Source of the DNA: Paraferrimonas haliotis
Lineage (GTDB): Bacteria > Pseudomonadota > Gammaproteobacteria > Enterobacterales > Shewanellaceae
Reading direction: 5' to 3'
DNA: 64,000 bases
NCBI RefSeq assembly: GCF_002282895.1
Contig: NZ_NRRB01000001.1
Coordinates: forward strand, 310,001-374,000
The notes beneath the pieces are model-generated. The model ran no database searches, was not told the DNA's origin, and worked only from the letters and a program-made list of their open reading frames with translations. Below are positions 42,506 through 51,662 of this stretch, one piece after another; position 1 is the first letter of the stretch, and each line of letters opens with the position of its first letter. A program made the position numbers and the translations under genes.

Positions 42506-43098
42506 TGATTGCACCGGAATTTATTGCTGAGGTTGATATTACTTCAGAGACTAATACGCAACTAACAGAAGCTAAGAACATGAAGCAAATTGTTAGGCGC
42601 GGATTAGGGCATCGATGGGTTTTGCGTATTAAAACTCGCGTGTTGTATGAGCATGAGCATCGACCTTTGTATGCTCAGCTTACTGCGTTACTTGGGCGTT
42701 ACGGCTCTTTTAGTCAAGTGATCCCAAGATACTCCTATCCGCAAAATGAAAGCCTAACGGATGCAAAGGTGCGAGCGTCGGTTGCATCGGGTTCCACGTC
42801 AATTCCACTAGAAGGCCTGCCCGCGAATGTGTCAAACATTATCACGGCAGGCGACTTCGTAACCTTCGACCATTCGAAAGTATACCTGGTTGTAGAGAGT
42901 GCGAACTCTAACGGGCAAGGTGAAACAACCATTCGTTTGCATACCGGACTTTATGAGACTTTAAGACCAACTGAAACCGCGGTGTTTCAAGGGGTCGCGT
43001 TTCAAGTGTGCCTGGAGAAAGATCCCATCACCCTAAAACGCAAAGCCAAGACAGGTGAGTTGCTTGCGATGGATTTAAAGTTGTTGGAGCGACTATGA
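42505..43098 (+). CDS. Tail protein of unknown specific role
   Basis: 197 residues, beta-rich (FIAEVDITSETNTQLTEAKNMKQIVRRGLGHRWVLRIKTRVL). It lies between tape measure and tip genes, overlapping neighbours by 1 and 4 bp. Position is like distal-tail or tail-tip adaptor proteins; I recognise no specific family. Confidence 0.65.
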   Translation: MIAPEFIAEVDITSETNTQLTEAKNMKQIVRRGLGHRWVLRIKTRVLYEHEHRPLYAQLTALLGRYGSFSQVIPRYSYPQNESLTDAKVRASVASGSTSIPLEGLPANVSNIITAGDFVTFDHSKVYLVVESANSNGQGETTIRLHTGLYETLRPTETAVFQGVAFQVCLEKDPITLKRKAKTGELLAMDLKLLERL

Positions 43099-43640
43099 AA
43101 AACCGCACCCCTGAGCAAATCAGCGCGATTGAACAAGGTTGGCCAACGTATGCACTGGTGCGCGTTCTGGGTTGGTCGGGCATTCATGCCTACACCGACG
43201 CGCCGTTTGATATTGAATACGATGCCTCCACTTTCTTAAGTAATGGCGTGCTACTTGGGCTTAGTAACGTTAAAGAAGACGGCACGGTTAACCCACAAAC
43301 TCGTGATTTAAGTTTGTCAGGCGCAACCAATGACACAGTTGATGCATACACTGACACGCGCACCATTGGCGATAGAGTTGAAGAGTTTGCGGTGTATTAC
43401 GATCCTGATACTGGGTTAAGTGTTGGCGACCCGTTACCAGTGAACTTTGGCAACATCTCCAAAGTGAAATACACCGATAACCGACAGCCCACCATTGGCA
43501 TAACCGTATCGTCTAAGTGGGACACGTTTGCCGGTGTGCGTTTGTGCGCAGCTAACAATACGACGCATCGCACCGCAGTTGATGATGTTAACGACACATT
43601 TTTCAAGTTCGTTCACGATGAGTTTGCAGAGACTGAATAA
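43095..43640 (+). CDS. Tail protein of unknown specific role (minor tail)
   Basis: 181 residues, beta-rich (PTYALVRVLGWSGIHAYTDAPFDIEYDAST, GNISKVKYTDNRQPTIGITVSSKW). It is coupled to the previous gene by ATGA overlap and ends 2 bp before the tip protein. Likely part of the baseplate or tip complex. Confidence 0.65.
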   Translation: MKNRTPEQISAIEQGWPTYALVRVLGWSGIHAYTDAPFDIEYDASTFLSNGVLLGLSNVKEDGTVNPQTRDLSLSGATNDTVDAYTDTRTIGDRVEEFAVYYDPDTGLSVGDPLPVNFGNISKVKYTDNRQPTIGITVSSKWDTFAGVRLCAANNTTHRTAVDDVNDTFFKFVHDEFAETE

Positions 43641-43642
43641 CC

Positions 43643-46600
43643 ATGAACACTAAAACCATTGACCAGGTCTTTGTGCCATCAACCTTAGGTGACACCACCG
43701 GCAGCATGGACGCCTCGATTATTTCATCACTTGATGATGCCTGGGCGCGTCGCGTTAAGATTGATGATACATCGAAGGCGCTTTCGGTTGTCTACGGTAA
43801 AGCGTGGGTTGAGCCGGTTCGCGTGTTTGCCGCATCGCGACAATGGTCTAAGCGTGAGAAGTGGTATCACCGCTCAACGCATAAATACTCAACTTTGGTT
43901 TCAATGTTTGCGTTTGCAACGGCGGGAACCAGCCGCAGCTACGCCGTTCGTGACATTGTGTTCGATGAGCTTCGGGGCTTTAATGACATCGCCAATGAGT
44001 TTCGTGGTGATAAGTACGGCCGCAAAAAATTCAATTATAACGTGGGCACTGGGCGGCAAACTACAGTACCTGATTACGTATCAGCAGCGTGTGCACCTGG
44101 CGCGCGCTTTGGCGTGCCGGTACCATGGGATGGGGGCGCCATTGGTAAAAATGTTGGTTACTTAGAATTCGAAGCGGTTTATACCGGTTGGGATTTATTC
44201 AAAGATGAAAGTTATCCCAACATCGATAAGCTGCTGATTGAAGACGTTAGCCAGTCAAACAATCCAGCCGATTGTATCTATGACTACCTAACCGACACGT
44301 TTTACGGTGCAGGTTTTGATCCAGCGCTGCTCGATGCTTCGAGCTTTCAAGCGGTGCGCGATTACTTTGATACGCAAATCACCTCGAGCAACTACACCGG
44401 CCCTTATCTTGAGTTCAACGTCGCGTTGTCCACAGGCGATGAGTTTAAAGACAATTTAAATAAAATGTTGTCGCAAAGCCGGTGTGCGTTGGTTGATAGG
44501 GATGGCCGTATAGCCCTGGTTGTTGAGCGTGAAATTAACCCGGTCTTTGAGCTGGACTCCTCAAACATCGTTGGGGCAATTAACCTTCAATTGCCTGAAG
44601 CGTCTAATAAGTACAACCGCATTGTCGCGCGCTATAAGCCGGATTCCTTTTCAGGTGAAGAGGCTATTTTTGTATACCCTCGTTTGCCTGAAGACAGAGA
44701 CTTATGGGAAGCCTGGTACGCCGAAGATGGCCGCATCAGCCAAACCGAAGTCACGTTTGATTGCATCAGCAACAAAGACCAGATTGCACAGCAGCTAGAG
44801 ATATTTGCGAAACGCTCTCGCTTTGGTCGGATGCTTGAGTGCGAAGTAATGGGGCAGGCGACCTTGCTCGAGGTATTTGATGTTGTCCAGATAACTCACG
44901 ACTATTACAACCTGAACAAGCATGAATTCATGGTTGAGTCACGTAAGCCGGATGACAAAAAGGGAACGGTTAAGCTTAAGCTTCGAGCGTATGACTCAGC
45001 GATTTACCCATTTGACACCAACCGAACCGTAGAGGATGAAAGCTACTCTCGTATACCTGGCGCGATAGTGTGTACTATTACCGATGTGCAATACATTGTG
45101 CATCCTGATTTAAGCGCAACGGTATCGTGGGAATACGAAGCGAATGCCGATGTGAGCTTTGAGGTGTATGTTGATTCAGACGCTGAAGAAACCTCATTCA
45201 CCGGAACCACAGGCTCGAATCAGATTGTGGTGACCGGTCTTGAAAAAGGCACTTATGAGCTGGTGATAACCGGCGTTGCCAATGGCAGAAATGCCGCAGG
45301 CTCTCACACATCAACAATTTCCATTTACGAGCCTGACAGCCCAATCACACCCATTCCAAAAGTCACTCATAACTCCATTGAACTCTCAGCAAGCTTAAGC
45401 CATGGCTGGAGTGTGGATGAATCGCTTCAGTTTTACATTAGTGAAACTGCTCAGCAACCAGCTAACCCGTTTGCTCGAGGCGTGAATGCCGTTGCAACTG
45501 ATTTAAAACCATCAACCAAATATTACTATTGGATCACTGCAGTCAATCGGGCGGGTGAATCAGCTGCTGTTAGTGATGATGTGACGACGCTTAGGGCGCC
45601 AAATGCAGGTGACTTTGGTGCGGCGAATAAAGAGCATGGGCATACTGGCGCGGAAGCAGGTCGGTTTATTCAAGATGCGATGCCTGACAGCCCAGTTGAG
45701 GGCGATGTGTGGATGAAGCCAGGCGCTGTTGGAGGCGCAGGTGGCGGTACCGTCGAATCAGTTAACAACAAGCAACCAGACGCCAATGGTAACGTTGATA
45801 TCGATTATCAGGATGTTGGAGCAGCTCAAGAGCAGCACACTCATTCTCAAGAAGAATACACGCCAGCCATCGCGAGCAACATTTCAGCCGCTGACAGCGC
45901 GTCACTTTGGCCGAATGGTGTTTCAATATCCAGCGTTGGTGGCGCGAACTCCGATTACCCGATAGGGTATGGCACTGTGGTGACGTTTAAATTATCGAAC
46001 GTTAGAGTTTTCCAGTTCATGCACACGAACAGCGCTGGCGGTCAAGCTTTGTACCACAGAAGCCTTTACAATGACGACCCTAGTGCTTGGTATCAAATAG
46101 CGAGCCGCGAGTGGGTTGATGACAACTATGGAGACTATTCAAGTCGCACCGTGGCATTTGGACGAATCCTCTCAAATAACTCAGTCCCTGTTCGCGTTAA
46201 TGAAAATCGCGGCAACGTTATTTGGGATTGGCAAGACTTGGTTGAGTATAAGTCTGAGCACTTAAGTGATGGCGAAAGTGGATCGAACTACAATAAGGCG
46301 GTAACGCCGGATATAGGTTCTGGGTTTGCTGGAGGGAAAGCATTAGGGGTTACCACATACCAAACTCACTATTCAGATTTCTTAGAGGTTGAACCTGGCG
46401 AAAGGCTATTTGGTGAAATGTGGGTTAAAGGTGATGGAGCCAATCGATATTACTTTGGAATAGAGCGTTTCGATAAAGACAAAAAGCCTATCGCGACCAA
46501 TAATGGAACCACATATTTTGTGGCGAGCAATAAGTTTTCAGAGACCACCTGGCGCAAAGATACTGGCCAAATAGTCATTCCAACATCTCACACACCATAC

Positions 46601-47233
46601 GATGGCTCAGATGGCAGTGGCGTGAAATACGTCAGAGTTCGCTTACTTCTTAATCGCGCAGATGCTTCACAAGGGCTTTGCTACTACGGCGGTTGTAAGT
46701 TATATCGAACCACTCGAGGGCCTGTAGGTTTAAATGAGGGCTCGCAAGCGTATCCGTCTCTTCATTTTGAGTCCGATCCATCATTGGGTTTTTGGCAAAG
46801 CTCGTCTGGGGAGGTGACGTTTACTGGTGACTTTAATACTTTAGGCGAGTTAACGGAGCAAGGTGAGCGAGTATATTCGCCAAACAATAAACCGACCGGC
46901 GAGTCCGTTGGACGATTCATCCAAGACACCGCACCAACGTCACCAAAAGAAGGCGATGCTTGGATGCAACCAGGAACGGTATCAGCCGTCGGCGGTGGCG
47001 TTCAAACTGTTAACGGAGTTTCACCCGATGGCAGTGGCAATGTAACACTCAGTGCGAGCGATATCACAACCGGTACGTTTTCAACTGGCCGGATACCTAA
47101 CTTAGCGGCATCAAAAATCACGAGTGGCACGTTTAACGGCGCTCGTTTACCTGCGCCAACGAGCTCAGTGCGAGGTGGCGTTAAGCTCTCTTGGAACAGC
47201 TCAACCAAAACGCTCAACATCATTACAACGTAG
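43643..47233 (+). CDS. Tail tip / host-specificity protein with fibronectin-like region
   Basis: 1196 residues. The first 450 resemble J-like tip proteins (RYKPDSFSGEEAIFVYPRLPEDRDLWEAWYAEDG, VRYAFCDV-like hub motifs). FnIII-like segments follow (VSWEYEANADVSFEVYVD, GLEKGTYELVITGVANGRNA). Two copies of a G-R-F-I-Q-D...W-M-x-P-G module with G-rich hinge occur near residues 670 and 1090. The C-terminus ends SSVRGGVKLSWNSSTKTLNI, as in fibre tips. It probably binds the host receptor. Confidence 0.85.
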   Translation: MNTKTIDQVFVPSTLGDTTGSMDASIISSLDDAWARRVKIDDTSKALSVVYGKAWVEPVRVFAASRQWSKREKWYHRSTHKYSTLVSMFAFATAGTSRSYAVRDIVFDELRGFNDIANEFRGDKYGRKKFNYNVGTGRQTTVPDYVSAACAPGARFGVPVPWDGGAIGKNVGYLEFEAVYTGWDLFKDESYPNIDKLLIEDVSQSNNPADCIYDYLTDTFYGAGFDPALLDASSFQAVRDYFDTQITSSNYTGPYLEFNVALSTGDEFKDNLNKMLSQSRCALVDRDGRIALVVEREINPVFELDSSNIVGAINLQLPEASNKYNRIVARYKPDSFSGEEAIFVYPRLPEDRDLWEAWYAEDGRISQTEVTFDCISNKDQIAQQLEIFAKRSRFGRMLECEVMGQATLLEVFDVVQITHDYYNLNKHEFMVESRKPDDKKGTVKLKLRAYDSAIYPFDTNRTVEDESYSRIPGAIVCTITDVQYIVHPDLSATVSWEYEANADVSFEVYVDSDAEETSFTGTTGSNQIVVTGLEKGTYELVITGVANGRNAAGSHTSTISIYEPDSPITPIPKVTHNSIELSASLSHGWSVDESLQFYISETAQQPANPFARGVNAVATDLKPSTKYYYWITAVNRAGESAAVSDDVTTLRAPNAGDFGAANKEHGHTGAEAGRFIQDAMPDSPVEGDVWMKPGAVGGAGGGTVESVNNKQPDANGNVDIDYQDVGAAQEQHTHSQEEYTPAIASNISAADSASLWPNGVSISSVGGANSDYPIGYGTVVTFKLSNVRVFQFMHTNSAGGQALYHRSLYNDDPSAWYQIASREWVDDNYGDYSSRTVAFGRILSNNSVPVRVNENRGNVIWDWQDLVEYKSEHLSDGESGSNYNKAVTPDIGSGFAGGKALGVTTYQTHYSDFLEVEPGERLFGEMWVKGDGANRYYFGIERFDKDKKPIATNNGTTYFVASNKFSETTWRKDTGQIVIPTSHTPYDGSDGSGVKYVRVRLLLNRADASQGLCYYGGCKLYRTTRGPVGLNEGSQAYPSLHFESDPSLGFWQSSSGEVTFTGDFNTLGELTEQGERVYSPNNKPTGESVGRFIQDTAPTSPKEGDAWMQPGTVSAVGGGVQTVNGVSPDGSGNVTLSASDITTGTFSTGRIPNLAASKITSGTFNGARLPAPTSSVRGGVKLSWNSSTKTLNIITT

Positions 47234-47241
47234 GAGTTAAT

Positions 47242-47652
47242 GTGGCAAACATACTTCAACTCAACGGCTCTGATGTTAGCAACCCACAGCGTAATGGTGT
47301 TGAAATCAACACGCTTCAGCTTAATGGGGTTACGTTTTGGCAGCGTGTAACAGGACCACCTCAAGTAATATTGAGCGGAACCGTAACATTACGCGTTGAG
47401 TTTGGTGACCAAGCTATAGTCGAGTTTGGTAACCAAAACATTACGTTCTACGAAGATGGCGGAACGCAGAGCAGGGCATGGGTAAGCGCTTCCGTTTCAA
47501 CGGGCTTATTCGAGCGGCGAATTAATAACGGCCTATGGACCGGTTTAAGTTCTATTTATCTATGGCCGGGCATCCACTTGCTCGAAATTAGAGAGGTAGC
47601 GGATACCAGTAACAGTGGCAATATGGCGATCATAGTCGAGGAAAATTTATAA
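47242..47652 (+). CDS. Tail accessory protein
   Basis: 136 residues from GTG 47242 with AGGAG at good spacing. VANILQLNGSDVSNPQRNGVEINTLQLNGVTFWQR has a repeated LQLNG element, then beta strands. It follows the tip gene and may be a fibre or tip attachment protein. No family was recognised. Confidence 0.55.
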   Translation: MANILQLNGSDVSNPQRNGVEINTLQLNGVTFWQRVTGPPQVILSGTVTLRVEFGDQAIVEFGNQNITFYEDGGTQSRAWVSASVSTGLFERRINNGLWTGLSSIYLWPGIHLLEIREVADTSNSGNMAIIVEENL

Positions 47653-47999
47653 TGTATACAGAAACTTTAGCGTTCACTGACAACCACGGGCTGGCCTTTG
47701 AAGCTGCCATTGTTGGCTTAGCTTATGTCTCAAAAAATGACGTAACGACGAACCTAACGCAATACGATGAAATTCAAGACGATGTTGTTCGATTAGATGA
47801 CCAGCGTTATGAGATGGAGTACCAGGTACAATACTGGGTTAATGTCGAAGCCAAAAACTCTCGAGCCATTCCATTAATTTATGTCGATGGCAACCGAAAC
47901 TCGACGTTTACGCTGACCTATGATGCTGACGATGTGCGTGACGCACAAAACATTGCGCTCGACCACTTTAAAACAAACATCTTGCGGCTTGGTAGTTAA
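47652..47999 (+). CDS. Tail accessory protein
   Basis: 115 residues, overlapping the previous stop by one base. Small beta-rich domain (YEMEYQVQYWVNVEAKNSRAIPLIYVDG). Its place in the fibre cluster is the only functional hint. Confidence 0.55.
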   Translation: MYTETLAFTDNHGLAFEAAIVGLAYVSKNDVTTNLTQYDEIQDDVVRLDDQRYEMEYQVQYWVNVEAKNSRAIPLIYVDGNRNSTFTLTYDADDVRDAQNIALDHFKTNILRLGS

Positions 48000-48001
48000 T
48001 C

Positions 48002-48700
48002 ATGCCGATACAAGGGGTGAAAGTAGGTGGTTCAAACTTTGAATCGATTGGCCCAATCCAAGGTGTTAAAACCGGCGGCTCTGCACTGGAGAGTATTGGC
48101 AAAGTGTTTGCCTATAAAGATACCGCTGATGTCATAAGCAGCGAATATCAGCCACCAAGTGACATGCAGGGGCTTCGCTGGCATTACGTATACGGCGATG
48201 CTCTAGCAGGTAGCACAGATTCCATTGCGGCCACTGACATTAACGTTGCGGATAATGTTGATCTCGAAGCCCAAATCAGAATCTTTAGGCTTATTACTGC
48301 CGCCGATACGCTAGGCAGCTCGAGCATACACATTCGAGGTTTATCGACTGGCTTGCCTTCACCGGGCTCATGGCTTGCTGCTGGTAACTGGCTAACGCCC
48401 AGCGCTATCGATACTGGGCAAATGTATTACCGGGTGGTAAAAATCAGTGGCTCTACCGTCTATAATTCGGCGGGCAATGTTGCGACGCTTAATGTGTGGC
48501 GTCTTGGTGCAACAGCAACGGGTAGTATTGTGGATAATACTTACGCTGTAAAACGAGCAAGGAGCCCAGTTAACAGTGAGGAAAAAGCGACGCTAAGAAT
48601 AGACATCGCTTACTTGCCTGATGGGTTAACGCTATCAACCTCTAATTTAGTTTTCTTAAAGTCCATCGACGCCACCTTGCAAGCGGGTGGAATACTGTAG
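48002..48700 (+). CDS. Last tail-cluster protein, possible fibre
   Basis: 232 residues starting 2 bp after the previous stop. Two repeats at the start (MPIQGVKVGGSNFESIGPIQGVKTGGSALESIG) are followed by a beta-rich domain. It ends the structural operon before a terminator. Confidence 0.55.
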   Translation: MPIQGVKVGGSNFESIGPIQGVKTGGSALESIGKVFAYKDTADVISSEYQPPSDMQGLRWHYVYGDALAGSTDSIAATDINVADNVDLEAQIRIFRLITAADTLGSSSIHIRGLSTGLPSPGSWLAAGNWLTPSAIDTGQMYYRVVKISGSTVYNSAGNVATLNVWRLGATATGSIVDNTYAVKRARSPVNSEEKATLRIDIAYLPDGLTLSTSNLVFLKSIDATLQAGGIL

Positions 48701-48703
48701 ACA

Positions 48704-48729
48704 AAAAAGCTCCTAATCAAGGAGCTTTC
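48704..48729 (+). terminator. Terminator at the end of the structural operon
   Basis: AAAGCTCC-N7-GGAGCTTT with A and T flanks. Confidence 0.85.
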
Positions 48730-48836
48730 TCAAATGGTGCGAAAATGGTGCGAATTGTGCGACGGTTTCCGGTGGTTTAGCTGTCGGTCGCCAGTCGCTA
48801 ACCCTTTGTTTTGTTGGCCTTTAGTGGCTCTTGAGT

Positions 48837-48865
48837 TGGTGGAGGCGGCGGGGCTCGAACCCGCC
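48837..48865 (-). other. tmRNA/tRNA-like 3' end fragment (T-arm, acceptor strand, CCA)
   Basis: Read on the minus strand: GGCGGG-TTCGAGC-CCCGCC forms a perfect T-stem and loop, followed by GCCTCC and ACCA. That is a tRNA-type 3' end and most resembles tmRNA (ssrA) ends. No 5' half or complete tmRNA is visible nearby, so it is a fragment. 3' ends of ssrA and tRNA genes are common attachment sites, so this may be a leftover att site. Confidence 0.7.
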
Positions 48866-48891
48866 GCTTATATGCACCTTAATTAATAGCT

Positions 48892-49992
48892 CTATCGCGT
48901 CTTTTTATCGTGGATCCGATGCGCTTGGAGCTGAGTATATATGTTCCATAAAACGTTCAAGTCTCTATGTCCAGTGACCTGAGCGACCTCTTCGATAGAG
49001 TAGCCAAGCTCAAAAAGTCTACTCGCTCCTTCTCGCCTTAGATCTCTATATTGCAAACCTTTAATGCCTAATTTGTTTCTTACTCTTTGAAAGCCAGCTG
49101 CGACCGACTTAGAGTTAAACGGGAATATTCGGTTGTCTCCAGGAACCTTCGTTTGTCGCATTACGATATCGAAAGAATCTCCAAGTAACGGGCACCACAT
49201 ATGGTTCCCTGCTTTTTTTCTTGGGTCCTTACGGTTTCGGATCATAACTAGCCTCTTATCTTGCTCCAAGTCCTCCCAAGTTATTGAAGTAACTTCCGAT
49301 AACCTCATGCAAGTGAGTAATGAAAACTGATAAATATCATTAAAAGGTATGGGATTCTTTACTCTTGCACCCAATCGTTTAGCTGTAGCTTCACGTTCGG
49401 CTAAACCTTCAGATATTAATAACTCTTCTTCTGGGGTTTGTCTTCTCGTTCGCCTTTCACTTCTAGCGACTAAACCCAGTTTAAATAATGTCGGAAGGAC
49501 ATCTTCAACGACTTGATAAGTTACGTCGTACCCCCACAACGGTTTCGCAACCTTTAGCACACTCTTGATATAAGTTACATCGTGGTAGATTGTTGCTGGC
49601 TTTGGTGCGGTGTTTGCCGCGGCACGAAAACGACAATGCGCGATGAAATCCTGAGTGGTAAGCTCGTCCGCTTTTATTGAAGCGATGTCGCAATCGACGA
49701 CCATTTCCAAAACATATTTTTTGGTTCTACCAATCTTTTGCGACAAGTTAGGATCGGTAAGATAGGCTTGAATGAGTTCCCCAAGAGTTGGTGTTTCTTT
49801 TGTGTAACCTGGCAACCCATTTAATTCGATTTCATCCAGCATGCGTTTACCCCATGTTTTGGCGTGTGCATGCTTGCTGAAAGTTTTACTTGAGCGATGT
49901 ATAATCTTGTTATTCGCTTTTACGACCACTTTGCATCGATAGCGCACGGAGCCATCTGAACGTGGTCGTTTTTCAATGTGGAATGATGCCAT
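48892..49992 (-). CDS. int: Integrase (tyrosine recombinase) next to dusA
   Basis: 366 residues. N-terminal arm-binding-type region (RPRSDGSVRYRCKVVVKANNKIIHRSSKTFSKHAHAKTWGKR), core-binding domain, then catalytic Arg in FSLLTCMRLSEVTSITW, K-beta near RNRKDPRKKAG, H-x-x-R equivalent in YRDLRREGASRLFE and H...Y in VTGHRDLNVLWNIYTQ. Its start lies about 160 bp from attR, the layout of dusA-associated integrases. Note that the Box II His is replaced: YRDLR gives Tyr-x-x-Leu-Arg. Confidence 0.9.
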   Translation of the reverse strand: MASFHIEKRPRSDGSVRYRCKVVVKANNKIIHRSSKTFSKHAHAKTWGKRMLDEIELNGLPGYTKETPTLGELIQAYLTDPNLSQKIGRTKKYVLEMVVDCDIASIKADELTTQDFIAHCRFRAAANTAPKPATIYHDVTYIKSVLKVAKPLWGYDVTYQVVEDVLPTLFKLGLVARSERRTRRQTPEEELLISEGLAEREATAKRLGARVKNPIPFNDIYQFSLLTCMRLSEVTSITWEDLEQDKRLVMIRNRKDPRKKAGNHMWCPLLGDSFDIVMRQTKVPGDNRIFPFNSKSVAAGFQRVRNKLGIKGLQYRDLRREGASRLFELGYSIEEVAQVTGHRDLNVLWNIYTQLQAHRIHDKKTR

Positions 49993-50029
49993 TTGGGTTC
50001 CTTACACAAACAAAGTTCCCCATATCGGA

Positions 50030-50044
50030 GGGGGACTATTGGGG
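50030..50044 (+). repeat. Shared 15-bp end sequence, right copy
   Basis: GGGGGACTATTGGGG identical to 13506-13520. GTTCCCC at 50014-50020 and GGGGAAC at 50041-50047 also form an inverted repeat around it. Likely integrase binding, and it overlaps the region that must now drive dusA. Confidence 0.55.
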
Positions 50045-50092
50045 AACCAATATAGCAAAAATACACAAAAACGGTACTAAATAAACTTGAAT

Positions 50093-51160
50093 ATGACAGA
50101 TAGCGATCTCCCTCAAACCCTCGGAAATCAAAGAAAACCACGAATAATGCACCACCACCGTTTCTCCGTGGCGCCAATGCTCGATTGGACCGACCGCCAT
50201 TACCGCTTCATGGCGCGCATCATGTCTAAGCAGGCGTTGCTGTACACCGAAATGGTGACCACCGGCGCTATTTTGTTTGGCAAGGGCGACTATTTGCAGT
50301 TTAACGAGCAGGAGCATCCGGTTTCGTTGCAGCTTGGGGGCTCAGATCCGCAAGCGTTGGCTCAGTGTGCTCGCATTGCTCAGCAGCGTGGCTATGATGA
50401 GCTTAATTTGAATGTGGGTTGCCCGTCGGATCGGGTTCAAAACGGTCGCTTTGGAGCTTGCTTAATGGCGGAGCCGGCGCTGGTGGCTGAGTGCACTCAA
50501 GCCATGCAGGACGTGGTGGACATTCCGGTAACGGTTAAGTGTCGCATTGGCATTGACGAGCAAGATTCTTATCAATTTTTAACCGACTTTATCGGCACTG
50601 TGGCGGACGCTGGCGTGGAGCAGGTTACGGTTCACGCTCGTAAAGCTTGGTTGCAAGGGTTAAGCCCTAAGCAAAATCGCGAAATACCGCCGTTGGATTA
50701 TCCTCGGGTGTACCAGTTAAAGCGGGATTTTCCTCATCTCACCCTTGCCATTAATGGCGGCATTACCAGCTTTGAAGCGGCGCACGCGCACCTTGAGCAT
50801 GTGGATGGCGTGATGGTGGGGCGCGAAGCCTATTCTAATCCTTATATGCTGGCGCAAGTGGATTCTGAGCTGTTTGGTGACAGCGCAGCCGTGATGTCTC
50901 GCATTGACGTGGTTGAGCAGATGATTCCATACATAGAGCAACACTTAGCAGCCGGTGGTCGTCTGAATCACATTGCTCGGCATATGATTGGTCTGTTTCA
51001 AGGGCAGGCGGGTGGTCGTCAGTGGCGTCGTCACCTTAGCGAAAATGCACACAAAGCCGATGCCGGTATCGAGGTGCTTACGCAAGCACTTAAGCTGATG
51101 CAAGACACCGCACAGCATGTGTCTAAGCTTCAGCAGCAAAATTCGGAACAAGGAAGTTAG
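50093..51160 (+). CDS. dusA: tRNA-dihydrouridine synthase A, with phage-supplied N-terminus
   Basis: 355 residues from ATG 50093. [46 protein letters not shown] (catalytic Cys), [30 protein letters not shown] and [12 protein letters not shown] are DusA hallmarks. It reduces U20 in tRNA with FMN. The first 19 or so residues up to MHHHRF come from the prophage; ATG 50147 is an alternative start much nearer the native length. The promoter must now lie in phage DNA between int and dusA. Confidence 0.93.
   Translation: MTDSDLPQTLGNQRKPRIMHHHRFSVAPMLDWTDRHYRFMARIMSKQALLYTEMVTTGAILFGKGDYLQFNEQEHPVSLQLGGSDPQALAQCARIAQQRGYDELNLNVGCPSDRVQNGRFGACLMAEPALVAECTQAMQDVVDIPVTVKCRIGIDEQDSYQFLTDFIGTVADAGVEQVTVHARKAWLQGLSPKQNREIPPLDYPRVYQLKRDFPHLTLAINGGITSFEAAHAHLEHVDGVMVGREAYSNPYMLAQVDSELFGDSAAVMSRIDVVEQMIPYIEQHLAAGGRLNHIARHMIGLFQGQAGGRQWRRHLSENAHKADAGIEVLTQALKLMQDTAQHVSKLQQQNSEQGS
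50168..50188 (+). repeat. attR core (21 bp, within dusA)
   Basis: Identical to 13426-13446; reads through codons 26-32 of the current dusA. Confidence 0.88.
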
Positions 51161-51163
51161 TCG

Positions 51164-51646
51164 ATGAGCAATTACTTGGCGCTGGCGGATTTTAAAAATG
51201 CTTGGATGTTTAACCGCAACGATGTTGGCGTGAGTGGCGACGATAAAGCACTTATTAAGCCTATGACCGAGTTTCGTGCCACCCAATTGTGGAAACAGCT
51301 CATCAGCAAACAGGTGGATCACCCCGACTTTTTCAAAAAGGGGGACTGGCCCTTTAATGTCACCAACTGGCAGGAAAGCGGTGATTGGGAAGCTTTGTTC
51401 GATAGCGAACACGCGTCTTTGCCTGAACAGATATTGGAGCATCTCGACTGGGATGAAAACACCGTGGTGTACTATTGCGTGGACCAGAAAACCGTTATCG
51501 AAACCCAATGGGCGGTCTTTAAACGCTGCTGGAAAGCCTTTTTGTTCATGGACGATGGCAGCTTACTGGTGGGCAAAAAACGCCAACAAGCGGTGCAGTT
51601 TTTGTCCAACGGCACCTTTCAAATTGGCGTTCGCAGCGCGCTCTAA
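51164..51646 (+). CDS. DUF2947 family protein
   Basis: 160 residues; NAWMFNRNDVGVSGDDKALIKPM, SKQVDHPDFFKKGDWPFN and WKAFLFMDDGSLLVGKKR are typical of this gammaproteobacterial family of unknown function. It starts 3 bp after dusA, so both are probably co-transcribed. Confidence 0.8.
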   Translation: MSNYLALADFKNAWMFNRNDVGVSGDDKALIKPMTEFRATQLWKQLISKQVDHPDFFKKGDWPFNVTNWQESGDWEALFDSEHASLPEQILEHLDWDENTVVYYCVDQKTVIETQWAVFKRCWKAFLFMDDGSLLVGKKRQQAVQFLSNGTFQIGVRSAL

Positions 51647-51662
51647 TAGGCCAGCAAAAGCA

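Larger units (their letters stand above)
13426..50188. mobile_element. Integrated HK97-type siphovirus prophage in dusA, about 36.7 kb
   Basis: The element is bounded by 21-bp direct repeats (13426-13446 and 50168-50188) lying within the duplicated dusA 5' end. Inside are an integrase beside dusA, a CI/Cro switch, a plasmid-type RepA, lysis genes, terminase, HK97 head genes, siphovirus tail genes and a lambda-like frameshift chaperone. All structural genes read intact, so it may be inducible. dusA is a known insertion site for prophages and islands with related integrases. Foreign features include a second integrase and a tmRNA-like 3' fragment, so it may be composite. Confidence 0.92.

Noticed and set aside
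43689..44165. 158-codon second frame within the tip protein gene
   Set aside because: Alternate-frame shadow with no start signal inside a long conserved gene.
48837..48870. Functional tRNA or tmRNA gene
   Set aside because: Only the T-arm and acceptor 3' strand exist; no D-arm, anticodon arm or 5' acceptor strand lies nearby.
50936..51508. Leftward frame antisense to dusA and DUF2947
   Set aside because: Both sense genes are well supported and tightly spaced.
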